Assembly: GCF_009689985.1 (NCBI RefSeq)
Contig: NZ_QBAW01000002.1
Location: 124,001 to 188,000, forward strand
Source of the DNA: Helicobacter pylori
GTDB taxonomy: Bacteria > Campylobacterota > Campylobacteria > Campylobacterales > Helicobacteraceae
Length of the DNA stretch: 64,000 nucleotides
Reading direction: 5' to 3'
Below, one piece after another: positions 1 to 10,183 of the stretch. The stretch's first letter is position 1. Each line of letters starts with the position of its first letter. The position numbers and the translations under genes were made by a program. The notes below the pieces were generated by a model. It ran no database searches and was not told the DNA's origin. It saw only the letters and a list, made by a program, of their open reading frames with translations.

Positions 1-69
1 ATGGTTTTGCAAGATAAAATCAGACGCTCTAAAGCGATCAAACAAGACGCTCCTAAAAGGTTAGTGTGA
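1..69 (+). CDS. nuoB: NuoB C-terminus (partial)
   Basis: The frame is open from the first base and ends with TGA at 67-69, giving 22 residues that end in KQDAPKRLV. These are the last codons of the NADH-quinone oxidoreductase B subunit, the peripheral-arm protein that carries the N2 [4Fe-4S] cluster. The cluster-binding part lies outside the window. The ATG at position 1 is an internal Met, not a start. The stop overlaps the nuoC start (TGATG), as expected within the nuo operon. The call rests mainly on position directly before nuoC. Confidence 0.85.
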   Translation: MVLQDKIRRSKAIKQDAPKRLV

Positions 70-866
70 TGGTAAGAAAACAATCCCCCTATGAAGATGT
101 GCAAAAACAATCGCGTCAGCATGACCCCTATAAAATCATAGAACCCACCCCTAAAAAATATTTAGAGGGCAGTGCTTATGAGGTCATTTACAACCACCTT
201 TCTTACAAGCATGAAATTTTAGACAAATACATAGAGACTAACACGGCTGTGTTTTGGATCAAAAAAGACGATATTTTTTCTGTTGCTACGACTTTAAGGC
301 ATTTGGGTTATGAGTGTTTGAGCGAAATGAGCGCGATAGATTTGTGCGCTAAAAAAGGGTATTTTGAATTGTTTTATCAATTTGTGGGTTTTAGCGATAG
401 CTGCAAGAACCGCCGTAGGGTGCGCGTGAAGTGCGTTTTGTTGCCTAATGAGAGCGTGGATTCTTTGAGTTTTTTATACCGATCGGCTAATTGGAGCGAA
501 AGGGAAGCGTATGACATGCTGGGCATTGTGTTTGACAAACACCCCTATTTGAAACGCCTTATCATGCCGCATGATTGGGTAGGCCACCCCTTGTTGCGTT
601 CTTACCCGCTCAAAGGCGATGAATTCGCTCAATGGTATGAAGTGGATAAAATTTTTGGCAAAGAATACCGAGAAGTGGTGGGTAAAGAGCAGAGAGACAG
701 CGCGAGAGTGGATGAAAAAGACACTTTCAATTTTGCAAAAATTGGCTATGAGCAGGGCAAGGGCGAAGAATTAAAAGAAGTAGAAGAAAAGCATGCGTTT
801 AAGAAAATCCCTTTTGTCAAAGATTTGCACAAAATCGCCCCCACTATCTTAAAAAAGAGGCTATAA
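69..866 (+). CDS. nuoC: NADH-quinone oxidoreductase subunit C
   Basis: This is the 30-kDa subunit of the complex I peripheral arm, 265 aa from the ATG at 69; a GTG at 66 is also in frame. The family signature is visible at about residues 142-186 ([11 protein letters not shown], then [13 protein letters not shown]). The first 80 or so residues precede the conserved domain and are longer than in many NuoC proteins, and the tail is charged. NuoC and NuoD are separate genes here, not fused as in E. coli. The start overlaps the nuoB stop, and nuoD follows after one base, so translation is probably coupled. Confidence 0.96.
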   Translation: MVRKQSPYEDVQKQSRQHDPYKIIEPTPKKYLEGSAYEVIYNHLSYKHEILDKYIETNTAVFWIKKDDIFSVATTLRHLGYECLSEMSAIDLCAKKGYFELFYQFVGFSDSCKNRRRVRVKCVLLPNESVDSLSFLYRSANWSEREAYDMLGIVFDKHPYLKRLIMPHDWVGHPLLRSYPLKGDEFAQWYEVDKIFGKEYREVVGKEQRDSARVDEKDTFNFAKIGYEQGKGEELKEVEEKHAFKKIPFVKDLHKIAPTILKKRL

Positions 867-867
867 A

Positions 868-2097
868 ATGGCTCAAAATTTCACGAAACTCAACCCCCAA
901 TTTGAAAACATCATTTTTGAACATGATGATAATCAAATGATTTTAAACTTTGGCCCTCAACACCCTAGTAGTCATGGGCAATTGCGCTTGATTTTGGAAT
1001 TAGAGGGCGAAAGAATCATTAAGGCTACCCCTGAAATTGGCTACTTGCATAGGGGCTGTGAAAAATTAGGCGAAAACATGACCTATAACGAATACATGCC
1101 CACTACCGACAGATTGGATTACACTTCTTCTACCAGCAATAATTACGCTTACGCTTATGCGGTAGAAACCTTACTCAATTTAGAAATCCCGCGCCGAGCG
1201 CAAGTGATCCGCACGATTTTATTAGAGCTTAACCGCATGATTTCACACATCTTTTTTATCAGCGTGCATGCTTTAGATGTGGGGGCGATGAGCGTGTTTT
1301 TGTATGCGTTTAAGACGAGGGAATACGGGTTGGATTTAATGGAGGATTATTGCGGGGCCAGGCTCACGCATAACGCTATAAGGATTGGGGGCGTGCCTTT
1401 AGATTTACCTCCTAATTGGCTAGAGGGCTTAAAAAAATTTTTAGGCGAAATGAGGGAATGCAAAAAGCTCATTCAAGGCTTATTGGATAAGAATCGCATT
1501 TGGCGGATGCGCTTGGAAAATGTGGGCGTTGTAACGCAAAAAATGGCGCAAAGTTGGGGCATGAGCGGTATCATGCTAAGAGGAACTGGGATCGCTTATG
1601 ACATTAGGAAAGAAGAACCTTATGAGCTTTATAAAGAGCTTGATTTTGATGTGCCGGTGGGTAATTATGGCGATAGCTATGATCGGTATTGTTTGTATAT
1701 GTTAGAAATTGACGAAAGCATTCGCATCATTGAACAACTCATTCCCATGTATGCTAAAACCGATACGCCCATCATGGCTCAAAACCCGCATTATATTTCC
1801 GCCCCTAAAGAAGATATAATGACGCAAAACTACGCCTTGATGCAGCATTTTGTTTTAGTGGCTCAAGGCATGCGCCCGCCCGTTGGGGAAGTGTATGCCC
1901 CCACAGAAAGCCCTAAAGGGGAATTAGGGTTTTTTATCCATTCAGAAGGCGAGCCTTACCCTCACAGATTAAAAATCAGAGCCCCTAGCTTTTATCATAT
2001 TGGGGCTTTAAGCGATATTTTAGTGGGGCAATATTTAGCGGATGCGGTAACCGTGATTGGCTCAACCAATGCGGTGTTTGGCGAGGTGGATAGATGA
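868..2097 (+). CDS. nuoD: NADH-quinone oxidoreductase subunit D
   Basis: This is the 49-kDa subunit of complex I, 409 aa, which with NuoB forms the quinone-reduction site. Visible family motifs include [11 protein letters not shown] near the N-terminus, with the His residues facing the quinone pocket, and YLHRGCEKL. The C-terminus ends in the conserved pattern [12 protein letters not shown]. Length is normal for a stand-alone NuoD. It overlaps the next small gene by 4 bases (ATGA), indicating operon coupling. Confidence 0.98.
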   Translation: MAQNFTKLNPQFENIIFEHDDNQMILNFGPQHPSSHGQLRLILELEGERIIKATPEIGYLHRGCEKLGENMTYNEYMPTTDRLDYTSSTSNNYAYAYAVETLLNLEIPRRAQVIRTILLELNRMISHIFFISVHALDVGAMSVFLYAFKTREYGLDLMEDYCGARLTHNAIRIGGVPLDLPPNWLEGLKKFLGEMRECKKLIQGLLDKNRIWRMRLENVGVVTQKMAQSWGMSGIMLRGTGIAYDIRKEEPYELYKELDFDVPVGNYGDSYDRYCLYMLEIDESIRIIEQLIPMYAKTDTPIMAQNPHYISAPKEDIMTQNYALMQHFVLVAQGMRPPVGEVYAPTESPKGELGFFIHSEGEPYPHRLKIRAPSFYHIGALSDILVGQYLADAVTVIGSTNAVFGEVDR

Positions 2098-2324
2098 AAC
2101 GCTTTGATTTGCGCCCTTTGAAAGCAGATATTTTTGAACGCTTAGAAGAATTGATTGAAAAAGAAATGCAACCTAATGAAGTCGCTATTTTCATGTTTGA
2201 AGTGGGGGATTTTTCTAATATCCCTAAGAGTGCTGAATTTATCCAATCTAAAGGGCATGAGCTCCTCAATTCTTTGCGTTTCAATCAAGCGGATTGGACG
2301 ATTGTCGTGAGGAAAAAGGCTTGA
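2094..2324 (+). CDS. NuoE-position protein of epsilon-type complex I (HP1264-like)
   Basis: This 76-aa protein sits exactly where nuoE stands in other nuo operons but is not NuoE. It has no thioredoxin-like [2Fe-2S] cysteines; in fact it has no cysteine at all. It is known from Helicobacter and Campylobacter that NuoE and NuoF are replaced by two unrelated genes and that the complex probably takes electrons from a carrier such as flavodoxin or ferredoxin rather than NADH. The sequence supports the replacement; the electron donor is inference from literature. It overlaps nuoD by 4 bases. Confidence 0.9.
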   Translation: MKRFDLRPLKADIFERLEELIEKEMQPNEVAIFMFEVGDFSNIPKSAEFIQSKGHELLNSLRFNQADWTIVVRKKA

Positions 2325-3313
2325 TTTTGAGCGGCTTTAACCCCTTAAATTCTCCCTTAAGCGCAAGCTCTTCTCTTAGCTTGAAAGAAGCCTATTGTTT
2401 AGAAAAATTATCTCTTCAAAAAGGGTTTGAAATCCATTACAAGATGGCAAAAGATAGCTTAAACCTTTTAGAAAAAAGCGATTTGTGCGTTTTGTTTGGA
2501 GGGTTTTCAAACGCTTGTTTGAATGAAAACGAACGATTGATCCTAGGAAGCATTAACCAATCAAAACGCCCCTACGCCTTGTTAAGACCCTTACAAGATA
2601 CAAGAGACTTGCAAGAAAATTGCCTTTTTGCGTCGTATGAAATCCACACGGAAGCGGCGATTTTAGCCTTGATTTTAAGGGGCATTTTAGAACAAACTTC
2701 CCGATTAAAAGGGCATGTTTTAGAAAAAATAGATGTGGGGTATTTAAGCTCTGAAGCGAACATGAGCGAAGAAGAATTACAAGAACTTATCGTGCTTATT
2801 GTTAAAGCAAAAAAAAGAGTGCTTGTTTTAAACAGAGAAATCACAAAACATGCTCATAGCGCTTTTTTATACACCCTTTTAAGCGGGTTGCAAAACTACC
2901 TAGAAATTTTGCATATCCCTTGCAATGATTCAGGCGCAACGGCCACTTTTTATGATTCTAAAGATCAAGAATGGTTGCTAGAAACAGTCTTTAAAGAAGG
3001 CATTTTGCCTTTTGAATCAGAGCTTCAATCAAAAGATTTAGAACTTTTAGAGCGAATGGGTGAGGCTAACGGCTCGTTTGTCTATGTTTCTTACAAGAGC
3101 CTTAAAACCCCCAAATTGTCTTTTTCCAAGCAATTTAAGATCGCTAACAAGATTAAGCATTCTAAAGCAAAGTTTCAAATCTTAGATAAAACGCTAGAAT
3201 GCGAGTTAGAAGAAAGCCCCCATTTGAAGGGCTTGATTGCGATTTTAGAAGGGGCGTTTTTTGATGCTTACCCTTATATCCCTATTTTATCCCACTCTCA
3301 AGGAATTTCATGA
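2321..3313 (+). CDS. NuoF-position protein of epsilon-type complex I (HP1265-like)
   Basis: This protein of about 330 aa occupies the nuoF position but has no glycine-rich NADH or FMN site and no CxxCxxC cluster of NuoF. I chose the TTG at 2321 because it overlaps the previous stop (TTGA) and follows the purine-rich stretch AGGAAAAAGG; an earlier in-frame TTG at 2294 would add 9 residues. The middle (YEIHTEAAILALILRG) and C-terminus resemble the NADH-dehydrogenase-associated proteins of Helicobacter. Its exact role is not known; it may dock the electron donor. It overlaps nuoG by 4 bases. Confidence 0.88.
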   Translation: MILSGFNPLNSPLSASSSLSLKEAYCLEKLSLQKGFEIHYKMAKDSLNLLEKSDLCVLFGGFSNACLNENERLILGSINQSKRPYALLRPLQDTRDLQENCLFASYEIHTEAAILALILRGILEQTSRLKGHVLEKIDVGYLSSEANMSEEELQELIVLIVKAKKRVLVLNREITKHAHSAFLYTLLSGLQNYLEILHIPCNDSGATATFYDSKDQEWLLETVFKEGILPFESELQSKDLELLERMGEANGSFVYVSYKSLKTPKLSFSKQFKIANKIKHSKAKFQILDKTLECELEESPHLKGLIAILEGAFFDAYPYIPILSHSQGIS

Positions 3314-5841
3314 TCACAATGAATATCAATGGCAAAATGATTGAATGCCAAGAGGGACAAAGCGTTTTAGAGGCCGCTAGGAGTGCTGGGATCTACATCC
3401 CTACTATTTGCTATTTGAGCGGTTGCTCGCCCACGGTCGCATGCAAAATGTGCATGGTTGAAATGGATGGCAAACGCATTTATAGCTGCAACACGAAAGC
3501 CAAAAACAACGCCGTCATTCTCACTAACACCCAAACGCTCATGGATGAAAGAAAAAGCATCATGCAAACCTATGATGTCAATCACCCCCTAGAGTGTGGC
3601 GTGTGCGATAAAAGCGGGGAGTGCGAATTGCAAGACATGACGCATTTAACCGGTGTAGAGCACCAACCTTATGCAGTGGCTGATGATTTTAAAGCGCTAG
3701 ATTCATGGGCAAAAGCCTTGTATGATCCCAATTTGTGCATCATGTGCGAAAGGTGCGTAACCACTTGCAAGGATAATGTGGGCGAAAACAACCTCAAAGC
3801 CACTAAAGCCGACTTGCACGCTCCGGATAAATTTAAAGACAGCATGTCTAAAGACGCTTTTAGCGTGTGGAGTCGTAAGCAAAAAGGCATTATTTCTTTT
3901 GTGGGTAGCGTGCCTTGCTATGATTGCGGGGAATGCATTGCGGTATGCCCTGTGGGCGCTTTGAGCTATAAAGATTTCGCTTACACGGCTAACGCATGGG
4001 AACTCAAAAAGATCCATTCTACTTGTTCGCATTGCTCAGCCGGTTGTTTGATTTCTTATGATGTGCGCCATTTTGATACTCTAGGCGAAGAATCTAAAAT
4101 TTTTAGAGTGCTTAATGATTTTTATCATAACCCTATTTGTGGGGCAGGCCGTTTCGCTTTTGATGTGAGCTCTAGCCCTAAAGGCAGCGCTAATCTTAAA
4201 GAAGCGCAAAACGCCCTCAAAGAATGCGAAGCGGTGCGAATAGGAGGAGACATTACGAATGAAGAGGCGTTTTTAATAGAGCGTTTGAGGAAAGAGCTTG
4301 ATTTTAAAATCTACAATCAAGAAGCGTATCATTTCCAACAATTTTTAAAAGTATTGGGCGAAGTTAAACGCCCCAGCGTTGAAGAGATTAAAACTTCCAA
4401 TTTGGTCGTTACGATAGGATCTTCTATCAAAACAGAAAACCCTTTGGTGCGCTATGCTATTAATAACGCTCTCAAACTCAATAAAGCTTCTTTGATCGCT
4501 ATGCACCCTATTAAGGATAACGCTTTAGCGAATTTGTGTCGAAGCTCTTTTTGCATCACCCATGAAGTGGGGGCTGAAGAAATCCTTTTAGGCATGCTTT
4601 TAAAAATGCTTAACATTGAAAGTGCGGCTCTAAAAAGCTTAGAAGATTCCAAGCAAAGCATTGTGGATGAAGCGGCTCTTAAAGCCTTAGAAGAAGAGCG
4701 GAAAAAAGCTTTAGAACAAGCCGAGCAAGGGTGCAGTATTGGAGAAAATAAGGCAGAAAATCAAGAAGAGAATAAAACAGAAGCAACTACCCCAAAAGAA
4801 AATCAAGAAGAAAACAAGACAGAGGTTAAAGAAGAAAAAATTGAAGTCCCTACCAAAACCACTTATTTGTTGCTTGAAGAAGCGGGCATCAATTTAGAAA
4901 CTTATGAAAAAATTCTCGCTCTTTTACAAAAATCAAATAACACTCTGCTGGTGGTTGGCGAAGAAATTTATAGCCATAAACAAGCCCATAACATCGCTAA
5001 AATGCTGCGTTTGTTAGCCCAAAAAAGCGCTGTTAAACTCATTCTTATCCCCCCAAGCGCGAACGCTTTAGGCATCGCTTCCATTTGCGAATTGAGCGAA
5101 GAAATTTTTGAACATGAAAAAATTGTAGGCATTCGCACTCAAGGGGATTTCACTATCAATAGCGACGATAGGGTTTTTGGGAAAGACGCTGTGAGTAAAG
5201 TGGATTTTATTTTACCTAGTCTCAACCAGCTAGAAGGCACGATCACCAATGTTGAAGGGCGTGTGTTGCCCTTAAAACCGGCTTTGAGATTTGAGGGCTA
5301 TGACTTGAGCGATATCATGCAAGGCTTTGGCTTTGTGGAAGAAAATCTCACAGAATGCACCCACAAACTCCCTACAGAAGCGGGCTTTAAAGCCATAGAA
5401 TTTGATCATCTAACCAACTATTTCACTAATGACAGGGTCAATCACAGAGGCTATTTATTAGGGACAAGCCATTTTGAAAAGAGTGCTAAAGAATACGAAA
5501 CCACAGAATGCGAGCCTATCAAGCCTTTAAAAGAAAAAATCGTTTTCAACGCGTATTTAAAATACCCAGAAACGCAATTCAATAACGCTACCCATAAAAG
5601 CGAGAATTTGCAATTAAAAGCCGGTGTCTATGTGTCTAAAGCTTTCTTAAAAAAATTGGATAAAGAAGTGGGGCAAAACATCACTTTATCTAAAGAAGAA
5701 GAGGAATTAACAGGCGTTTTGTATCTTGATGAGAGCTTGGATCAGGAGGTGTTTGTCATTTCGCCTTCTCTTTTAAAAAGCCATTCCAACTTTTTTAGAG
5801 AGGGCGTGTTTGATAGCGTGGATTTAAAGGAGCAAGCATGA
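3310..5841 (+). CDS. nuoG: NADH-quinone oxidoreductase subunit G
   Basis: This iron-sulfur subunit of 843 aa relays electrons in the peripheral arm. In order: a ferredoxin-like [2Fe-2S] domain with C34, C45, C48 and C60; the HxxxCxxC-type motif HPLECGVCDKSGEC; two [4Fe-4S] motifs (CIMCERCVTTC and CYDCGECIAVCPVG); a CSHCSAGC...C cluster like the N7 site; then a molybdopterin-oxidoreductase-like fold. At about residues 470-518 a low-complexity Glu/Lys/Asn linker contains the octapeptide NQEENKTE twice, and it separates the C-terminal part. Such a linker is not a general NuoG feature. It is coupled to its neighbours by 4-base overlaps. Confidence 0.96.
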   Translation: MITMNINGKMIECQEGQSVLEAARSAGIYIPTICYLSGCSPTVACKMCMVEMDGKRIYSCNTKAKNNAVILTNTQTLMDERKSIMQTYDVNHPLECGVCDKSGECELQDMTHLTGVEHQPYAVADDFKALDSWAKALYDPNLCIMCERCVTTCKDNVGENNLKATKADLHAPDKFKDSMSKDAFSVWSRKQKGIISFVGSVPCYDCGECIAVCPVGALSYKDFAYTANAWELKKIHSTCSHCSAGCLISYDVRHFDTLGEESKIFRVLNDFYHNPICGAGRFAFDVSSSPKGSANLKEAQNALKECEAVRIGGDITNEEAFLIERLRKELDFKIYNQEAYHFQQFLKVLGEVKRPSVEEIKTSNLVVTIGSSIKTENPLVRYAINNALKLNKASLIAMHPIKDNALANLCRSSFCITHEVGAEEILLGMLLKMLNIESAALKSLEDSKQSIVDEAALKALEEERKKALEQAEQGCSIGENKAENQEENKTEATTPKENQEENKTEVKEEKIEVPTKTTYLLLEEAGINLETYEKILALLQKSNNTLLVVGEEIYSHKQAHNIAKMLRLLAQKSAVKLILIPPSANALGIASICELSEEIFEHEKIVGIRTQGDFTINSDDRVFGKDAVSKVDFILPSLNQLEGTITNVEGRVLPLKPALRFEGYDLSDIMQGFGFVEENLTECTHKLPTEAGFKAIEFDHLTNYFTNDRVNHRGYLLGTSHFEKSAKEYETTECEPIKPLKEKIVFNAYLKYPETQFNNATHKSENLQLKAGVYVSKAFLKKLDKEVGQNITLSKEEEELTGVLYLDESLDQEVFVISPSLLKSHSNFFREGVFDSVDLKEQA

Positions 5842-6827
5842 GCGCTTATATCATTGAAACCTTGATTAAAATTTTGATTTTAGTCGCTGTTTTTTCGGCT
5901 TTAGGAGGCTTTGCCACTTATATTGAAAGGAAAGTGTTAGCCTATTTCCAACGCCGTTTAGGGCCTTGTTATGTGGGGCCTTTTGGGCTTTTGCAAGTCG
6001 CAGCAGACGGCATTAAGCTTTTCACTAAAGAAGACATTATCCCCCAAGGTGCGAATAAATTCATTTTCACGCTAGCGCCCATTATTGCGATGGTGAGTGC
6101 GTTTGTGTCCATGGCACCCATCCCCTTTTTCCCTAATTTCACTCTGTTTGGCTATGAGATCAAGCCCCTTATTTCTGATATCAACATTGGCTTTTTGTTT
6201 TTCTTAGCCGTGGGTGCAGCAGGGATTTATGCGCCTATTTTAGCTGGGCTTGCTTCTAATAACAAATACTCTTTAATTGGTTCAGCAAGAGCGACGATCC
6301 AACTACTCAGCTTTGAAGTGGTCAGCACTTTAACCATTCTAGCCCCCTTAATGGTGGTAGGATCGCTCTCTTTAGTGGAAATCAATAATTACCAAAGCGG
6401 TGGGTTTTTAGACTGGCTTGTGTTTAAGCAACCTCTAGCGTTTGTTTTGTTTTTGATCGCAAGTTATGCTGAATTGAATCGCACCCCCTTTGACTTGTTA
6501 GAGCATGAAGCCGAGATTGTAGCAGGGTATTGCACCGAATACAGCGGCTTGAAATGGGGCATGTTCTTCTTAGCGGAATACGCGCACTTATTCGCTTTTT
6601 CTTTTGTGATTTCTATCGTGTTTTTTGGCGGGTTTAACGCATGGGGCTTTATCCCTGGAGGAATAGCAATCTTGATTAAAGCGGGCTTTTTTGTCTTTTT
6701 ATCCATGTGGGTTAGAGCGACTTATCCGCATGTGCGCCCAGACCAACTGATGAATATGTGCTGGAAGATCATGCTGCCTTTAGCGTTATTGAACATTGTG
6801 CTAACAGGCATTATCATTTTAATTTAA
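5838..6827 (+). CDS. nuoH: NADH-quinone oxidoreductase subunit H
   Basis: This membrane subunit of 329 aa connects the peripheral arm to the proton-pumping arm and lines the quinone chamber. About eight hydrophobic helices are visible. The conserved loop ERKVLAYFQRRLGP is near residues 29-42, and the acidic motif LNRTPFDLLEHEAEIVAGY lies in the second half, as in the family. A 4-base overlap with nuoG and a strong AGGAGG before the next gene fit one operon. Confidence 0.97.
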   Translation: MSAYIIETLIKILILVAVFSALGGFATYIERKVLAYFQRRLGPCYVGPFGLLQVAADGIKLFTKEDIIPQGANKFIFTLAPIIAMVSAFVSMAPIPFFPNFTLFGYEIKPLISDINIGFLFFLAVGAAGIYAPILAGLASNNKYSLIGSARATIQLLSFEVVSTLTILAPLMVVGSLSLVEINNYQSGGFLDWLVFKQPLAFVLFLIASYAELNRTPFDLLEHEAEIVAGYCTEYSGLKWGMFFLAEYAHLFAFSFVISIVFFGGFNAWGFIPGGIAILIKAGFFVFLSMWVRATYPHVRPDQLMNMCWKIMLPLALLNIVLTGIIILI

Positions 6828-6836
6828 GGAGGTTTT

Positions 6837-7499
6837 ATGGCCAAACAAGAATACAAGCAACTTCCTAAACGAGCCGAAGCTCATAGTGCGACTGAGCAAT
6901 TTAAAGACACCCTTAAAACGAGCTTGGGTTTGGATCTATTCAAAGGGCTAGGGCTTACGATCAAGGAATTTTTTAGCCCAAGCGTAACCATCCATTACCC
7001 TATGGAACAACTCCCTTTAAGCCCACGCTATCGCGCGGTGCATAATCTGCAACGGCTTTTAGACTCAGGATCTGAAAGGTGTATTGGCTGTGGGCTGTGC
7101 GAAAAGATTTGCACGAGCAATTGCATAAGGATCATCACGCATAAAGGCGAAGACAACCGCAAAAAGATCGATTCTTACACGATCAATTTGGGGCGTTGCA
7201 TTTATTGCGGATTGTGCGCAGAAGTTTGCCCAGAATTAGCGATTGTTATGGGGAATCGGTTTGAAAACGCCAGCACCCAACGCTCCCAATACGGCTCTAA
7301 AAGCGAGTTTTTAACGAGCGAACAAGACGCTAAAAACTGCTCGCATGCCGAATTTTTAGGCTTTGGTGCGGTAAGCCCTAATTACAATGAACGCATGCAA
7401 GCCACCCCTTTAGATTATGTCCAAGAGCCTTCAAAAGAAGAATCCAAAGAAGAGTCTCCAACAAACCCAGAAAGCCATAAAGGGGATGAAAATGTTTGA
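6837..7499 (+). CDS. nuoI: NADH-quinone oxidoreductase subunit I
   Basis: This 220-aa peripheral-arm protein has two [4Fe-4S] ferredoxin motifs: [11 protein letters not shown] starting near residue 82 and [12 protein letters not shown] near residue 121. These hold the N6a/N6b-type clusters that pass electrons to NuoB. The C-terminal 25 or so residues ([11 protein letters not shown] and beyond) are a hydrophilic tail of low complexity not needed for the fold. A perfect AGGAGG stands 6 bases before the ATG. The 3' end overlaps the start of nuoJ by 8 bases. Confidence 0.97.
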   Translation: MAKQEYKQLPKRAEAHSATEQFKDTLKTSLGLDLFKGLGLTIKEFFSPSVTIHYPMEQLPLSPRYRAVHNLQRLLDSGSERCIGCGLCEKICTSNCIRIITHKGEDNRKKIDSYTINLGRCIYCGLCAEVCPELAIVMGNRFENASTQRSQYGSKSEFLTSEQDAKNCSHAEFLGFGAVSPNYNERMQATPLDYVQEPSKEESKEESPTNPESHKGDENV

Positions 7500-8040
7500 A
7501 ACCATTGCCTTTTATTTCTTTGCGATCCTTACTTTGAGCATGGCGTTAGTGGTGATCACAACCACGAATATTCTCTATGCCATTACCGCTCTCGCTAGTA
7601 GCATGGTTTTTATCTCTGCTTTTTTCTTTTTGCTAGACGCTGAGTTTTTGGGTGTGGTGCAAATCACGGTGTATGTGGGCGCGGTCATTGTGATGTATGC
7701 GTTTGGCATGATGTTTTTCAACTCCGCTGCAGAAGTCATTGAACGCAAGCAAAGCCCTAAAATCTTGTGCGTTCTTTCATTTGGCGTGGCGCTGTTGCTC
7801 ACCTTGATTTTAAGCGCTCCTAGCATTGGCGAAAACCTTTCTAATCAAGTCAATTCCAACGCTATTGATGCGCAAATCCCTAACATTAAAGCGATTGGTT
7901 ATGTGCTTTTTACTAATTACCTCATTCCTTTTGAAGCGGCGGCTTTAATGCTTTTAGTCGCTATGGTTGGAGGCATCGCTACAGGGATTCAAAAAATCCA
8001 TGGGAAAAATCACACGCAATTTATAAAGGAATCTCTATGA
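7492..8040 (+). CDS. nuoJ: NADH-quinone oxidoreductase subunit J
   Basis: This hydrophobic membrane-arm subunit has 182 aa and five predicted helices. The conserved stretch [20 protein letters not shown] contains the pi-bulge helix important for coupling in complex I. The ATG at 7492 is preferred because AGGGG lies 6 bases before it; another ATG at 7486 leaves no room for a ribosome site. It overlaps nuoI by 8 bases and nuoK by 4. Confidence 0.95.
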   Translation: MFETIAFYFFAILTLSMALVVITTTNILYAITALASSMVFISAFFFLLDAEFLGVVQITVYVGAVIVMYAFGMMFFNSAAEVIERKQSPKILCVLSFGVALLLTLILSAPSIGENLSNQVNSNAIDAQIPNIKAIGYVLFTNYLIPFEAAALMLLVAMVGGIATGIQKIHGKNHTQFIKESL

Positions 8041-8339
8041 TAGGGTTAAACCACTATTTGATTGTTTCAGGGTTGCTCTTTTGCATTGGTTTAGCGGGCA
8101 TGCTGAAACGCAAAAACATTCTGTTGCTCTTTTTTTCTACAGAAATCATGCTCAATGCGATCAATATCGGTTTTGTAGCGATCTCTAAATACACACACAA
8201 TTTAGACGGGCAGATGTTCGCGCTCTTTATTATCGCTATTGCTGCTAGTGAGGTGGCTATTGGTTTGGGCTTGGTGATTTTGTGGTTTAAGAAATACAAG
8301 AGCTTAGACATTGATTCTTTAAACGCTATGAAAGGTTGA
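8037..8339 (+). CDS. nuoK: NADH-quinone oxidoreductase subunit K
   Basis: This small membrane subunit of 100 aa has three transmembrane helices, the normal family length. The two conserved intramembrane glutamates of the MrpC-like fold are visible in FFSTEIMLNAIN and AIAASEVAIGLGL. It forms the proton-path link between NuoJ and NuoN. It overlaps nuoJ by 4 bases and ends just before nuoL. Confidence 0.97.
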   Translation: MIGLNHYLIVSGLLFCIGLAGMLKRKNILLLFFSTEIMLNAINIGFVAISKYTHNLDGQMFALFIIAIAASEVAIGLGLVILWFKKYKSLDIDSLNAMKG

Positions 8340-8341
8340 GC

Positions 8342-10180
8342 ATGCAATATTCTTCTTTGCTGTCAGTGGTGTTGTTTTTGCCTTTAATCGGTGCGATTTA
8401 TGCGGGGCTTTTTGGGGCTAAAGCTAGAGCGTTGCATGTGGGCGTTTTCAATTCTTTGTGCGTGCTGGTTTCTTTCATTGGTGCGGTGGTTCTTTTCATT
8501 CAAGCATGGCATCATCAAAGCTATGAAAAATATTTATTTGATTGGATCGTGGTGGGGAATTTTAAAGTGGGCTTTTCCCTCATGCTGGATAATATCAATG
8601 CGGTCATGATTGTCGTGGTCACTTTAGTTTCTTTCTTAGTGCATGTGTATTCCATAGGCTATATGGAGCATGATACAGGGTTTAACCGCTATTTTTCCTA
8701 CCTCAGCGGCTTTGTGTTTTCCATGCTGGTGTTGGTGTTGAGCGATAATTTTTTAGGGCTTTTCATTGGTTGGGAAGGGGTGGGGCTATGCTCTTACTTG
8801 CTCATTGGCTTTTGGTATCATAAAAAAAGCGCGAATGACGCTTCCATTGAAGCCTTTGTGATGAATCGGATCACGGATTTAGGCATGCTCATGGGGATTA
8901 TTTTGATCTTTTGGAATTTTGGTACCCTCCAGTATAAAGAAGTCTTTAGCATGCTCAATAACGCCGATTATTCCATGCTCTTTTACATTAGCGTGTTTCT
9001 TTTCATTGGCGCTATGGGGAAGAGCGCACAATTTCCTATGCACACATGGTTAGCCAACGCTATGGAGGGGCCAACCCCTGTGTCCGCTCTCATCCATGCA
9101 GCAACGATGGTAACCGCTGGGGTGTATCTGGTCATCAGAGCCAACCCTTTGTATAGCGCAGTGTTTGAAGTGGGCTATTTTATCGCATGTTTGGGGGCGT
9201 TTGTGGCTCTTTTTGGAGCGAGCATGGCTTTAGTCAATAAGGATTTAAAGCGCATTGTGGCTTATTCCACGCTTTCTCAATTGGGCTATATGTTTGTAGC
9301 GGCCGGTCTTGGGGCTTATGCGATCGCGCTTTTCCATCTCTTTACGCATGCGTTTTTCAAATCCCTCCTTTTCTTAGGATCAGGGAATGTCATGCATGCG
9401 ATGGAAGACAATCTGGATATTACTAAAATGGGCGCTTTATACAAGCCTATGAGGATCACAGCTATCTTCATGATTATAGGTTCAGTGGCTTTGTGCGGGA
9501 TTTACCCTTTCGCAGGATACTTTTCTAAAGACAAAATTTTAGAAGCGGCTTTTGGGATGCACCACCATATTTTATGGTTTATGCTTCTAATCGGGGCGAT
9601 CTTTACCGCTTTTTATAGCTTCAGGCTCATCATGCTTGTGTTTTTTGCACCCAAACAGCACGAAATCAACCACCCCCATGAAGCCAAAAATTTCATGCTT
9701 TTAAGCATGCTGCCGTTAGGGGTTTTAGCGGTCATTGCCGGGTTTTTTGAAGAGCCGTTTTTCCATTTTATTTCTCAAGTAATCCCTAGCGTTGGAGAGT
9801 ATCCTGTCCCGCTCACTCTTTTAATCAGTATCACCACCATAGTGGTGTTATTGAGTATCGCTTATGCCATATTTAAATATAAAAATGGTATCGCTTCCAA
9901 AAAAGAGGGGGGCTTTTTATACAAGCTCTTGCTCAACCAATACTATATCCCGCAACTTTATCAAGGGATTGCAAAAGTTTTTAGCGCCATCGCTTCATTC
10001 TTGCACCAGGTCGTGGAATTAAGGATCACTGATGCGATAGTGGACACTATAGGAAGAAGCGTTTTTGTTATAGGGCGTGTGTTTAGAATCAGTCAAGATG
10101 GGAATTTAACCTCCATGCTGCGCTTCATGGTGGCCGGGGTTTTAATCTTATTAGCGTTTGTAGCTTTTTTTGGGAGATAA
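8342..10180 (+). CDS. nuoL: NADH-quinone oxidoreductase subunit L
   Basis: This is the distal antiporter-like proton-pumping subunit, 612 aa from the ATG at 8342; a TTG at 8336 is also in frame. More than twelve hydrophobic helices are present. Family motifs include GWEGVGLCSYLLIGFW, MGKSAQFPMHTWLANAMEGP with the key Lys, and the Lys-containing KDLKRIVAYSTLSQLGYM. The C-terminus has the hydrophilic stretch and last helix that correspond to the long lateral arm of NuoL. Confidence 0.97.
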   Translation: MQYSSLLSVVLFLPLIGAIYAGLFGAKARALHVGVFNSLCVLVSFIGAVVLFIQAWHHQSYEKYLFDWIVVGNFKVGFSLMLDNINAVMIVVVTLVSFLVHVYSIGYMEHDTGFNRYFSYLSGFVFSMLVLVLSDNFLGLFIGWEGVGLCSYLLIGFWYHKKSANDASIEAFVMNRITDLGMLMGIILIFWNFGTLQYKEVFSMLNNADYSMLFYISVFLFIGAMGKSAQFPMHTWLANAMEGPTPVSALIHAATMVTAGVYLVIRANPLYSAVFEVGYFIACLGAFVALFGASMALVNKDLKRIVAYSTLSQLGYMFVAAGLGAYAIALFHLFTHAFFKSLLFLGSGNVMHAMEDNLDITKMGALYKPMRITAIFMIIGSVALCGIYPFAGYFSKDKILEAAFGMHHHILWFMLLIGAIFTAFYSFRLIMLVFFAPKQHEINHPHEAKNFMLLSMLPLGVLAVIAGFFEEPFFHFISQVIPSVGEYPVPLTLLISITTIVVLLSIAYAIFKYKNGIASKKEGGFLYKLLLNQYYIPQLYQGIAKVFSAIASFLHQVVELRITDAIVDTIGRSVFVIGRVFRISQDGNLTSMLRFMVAGVLILLAFVAFFGR

Positions 10181-10183
10181 GAA

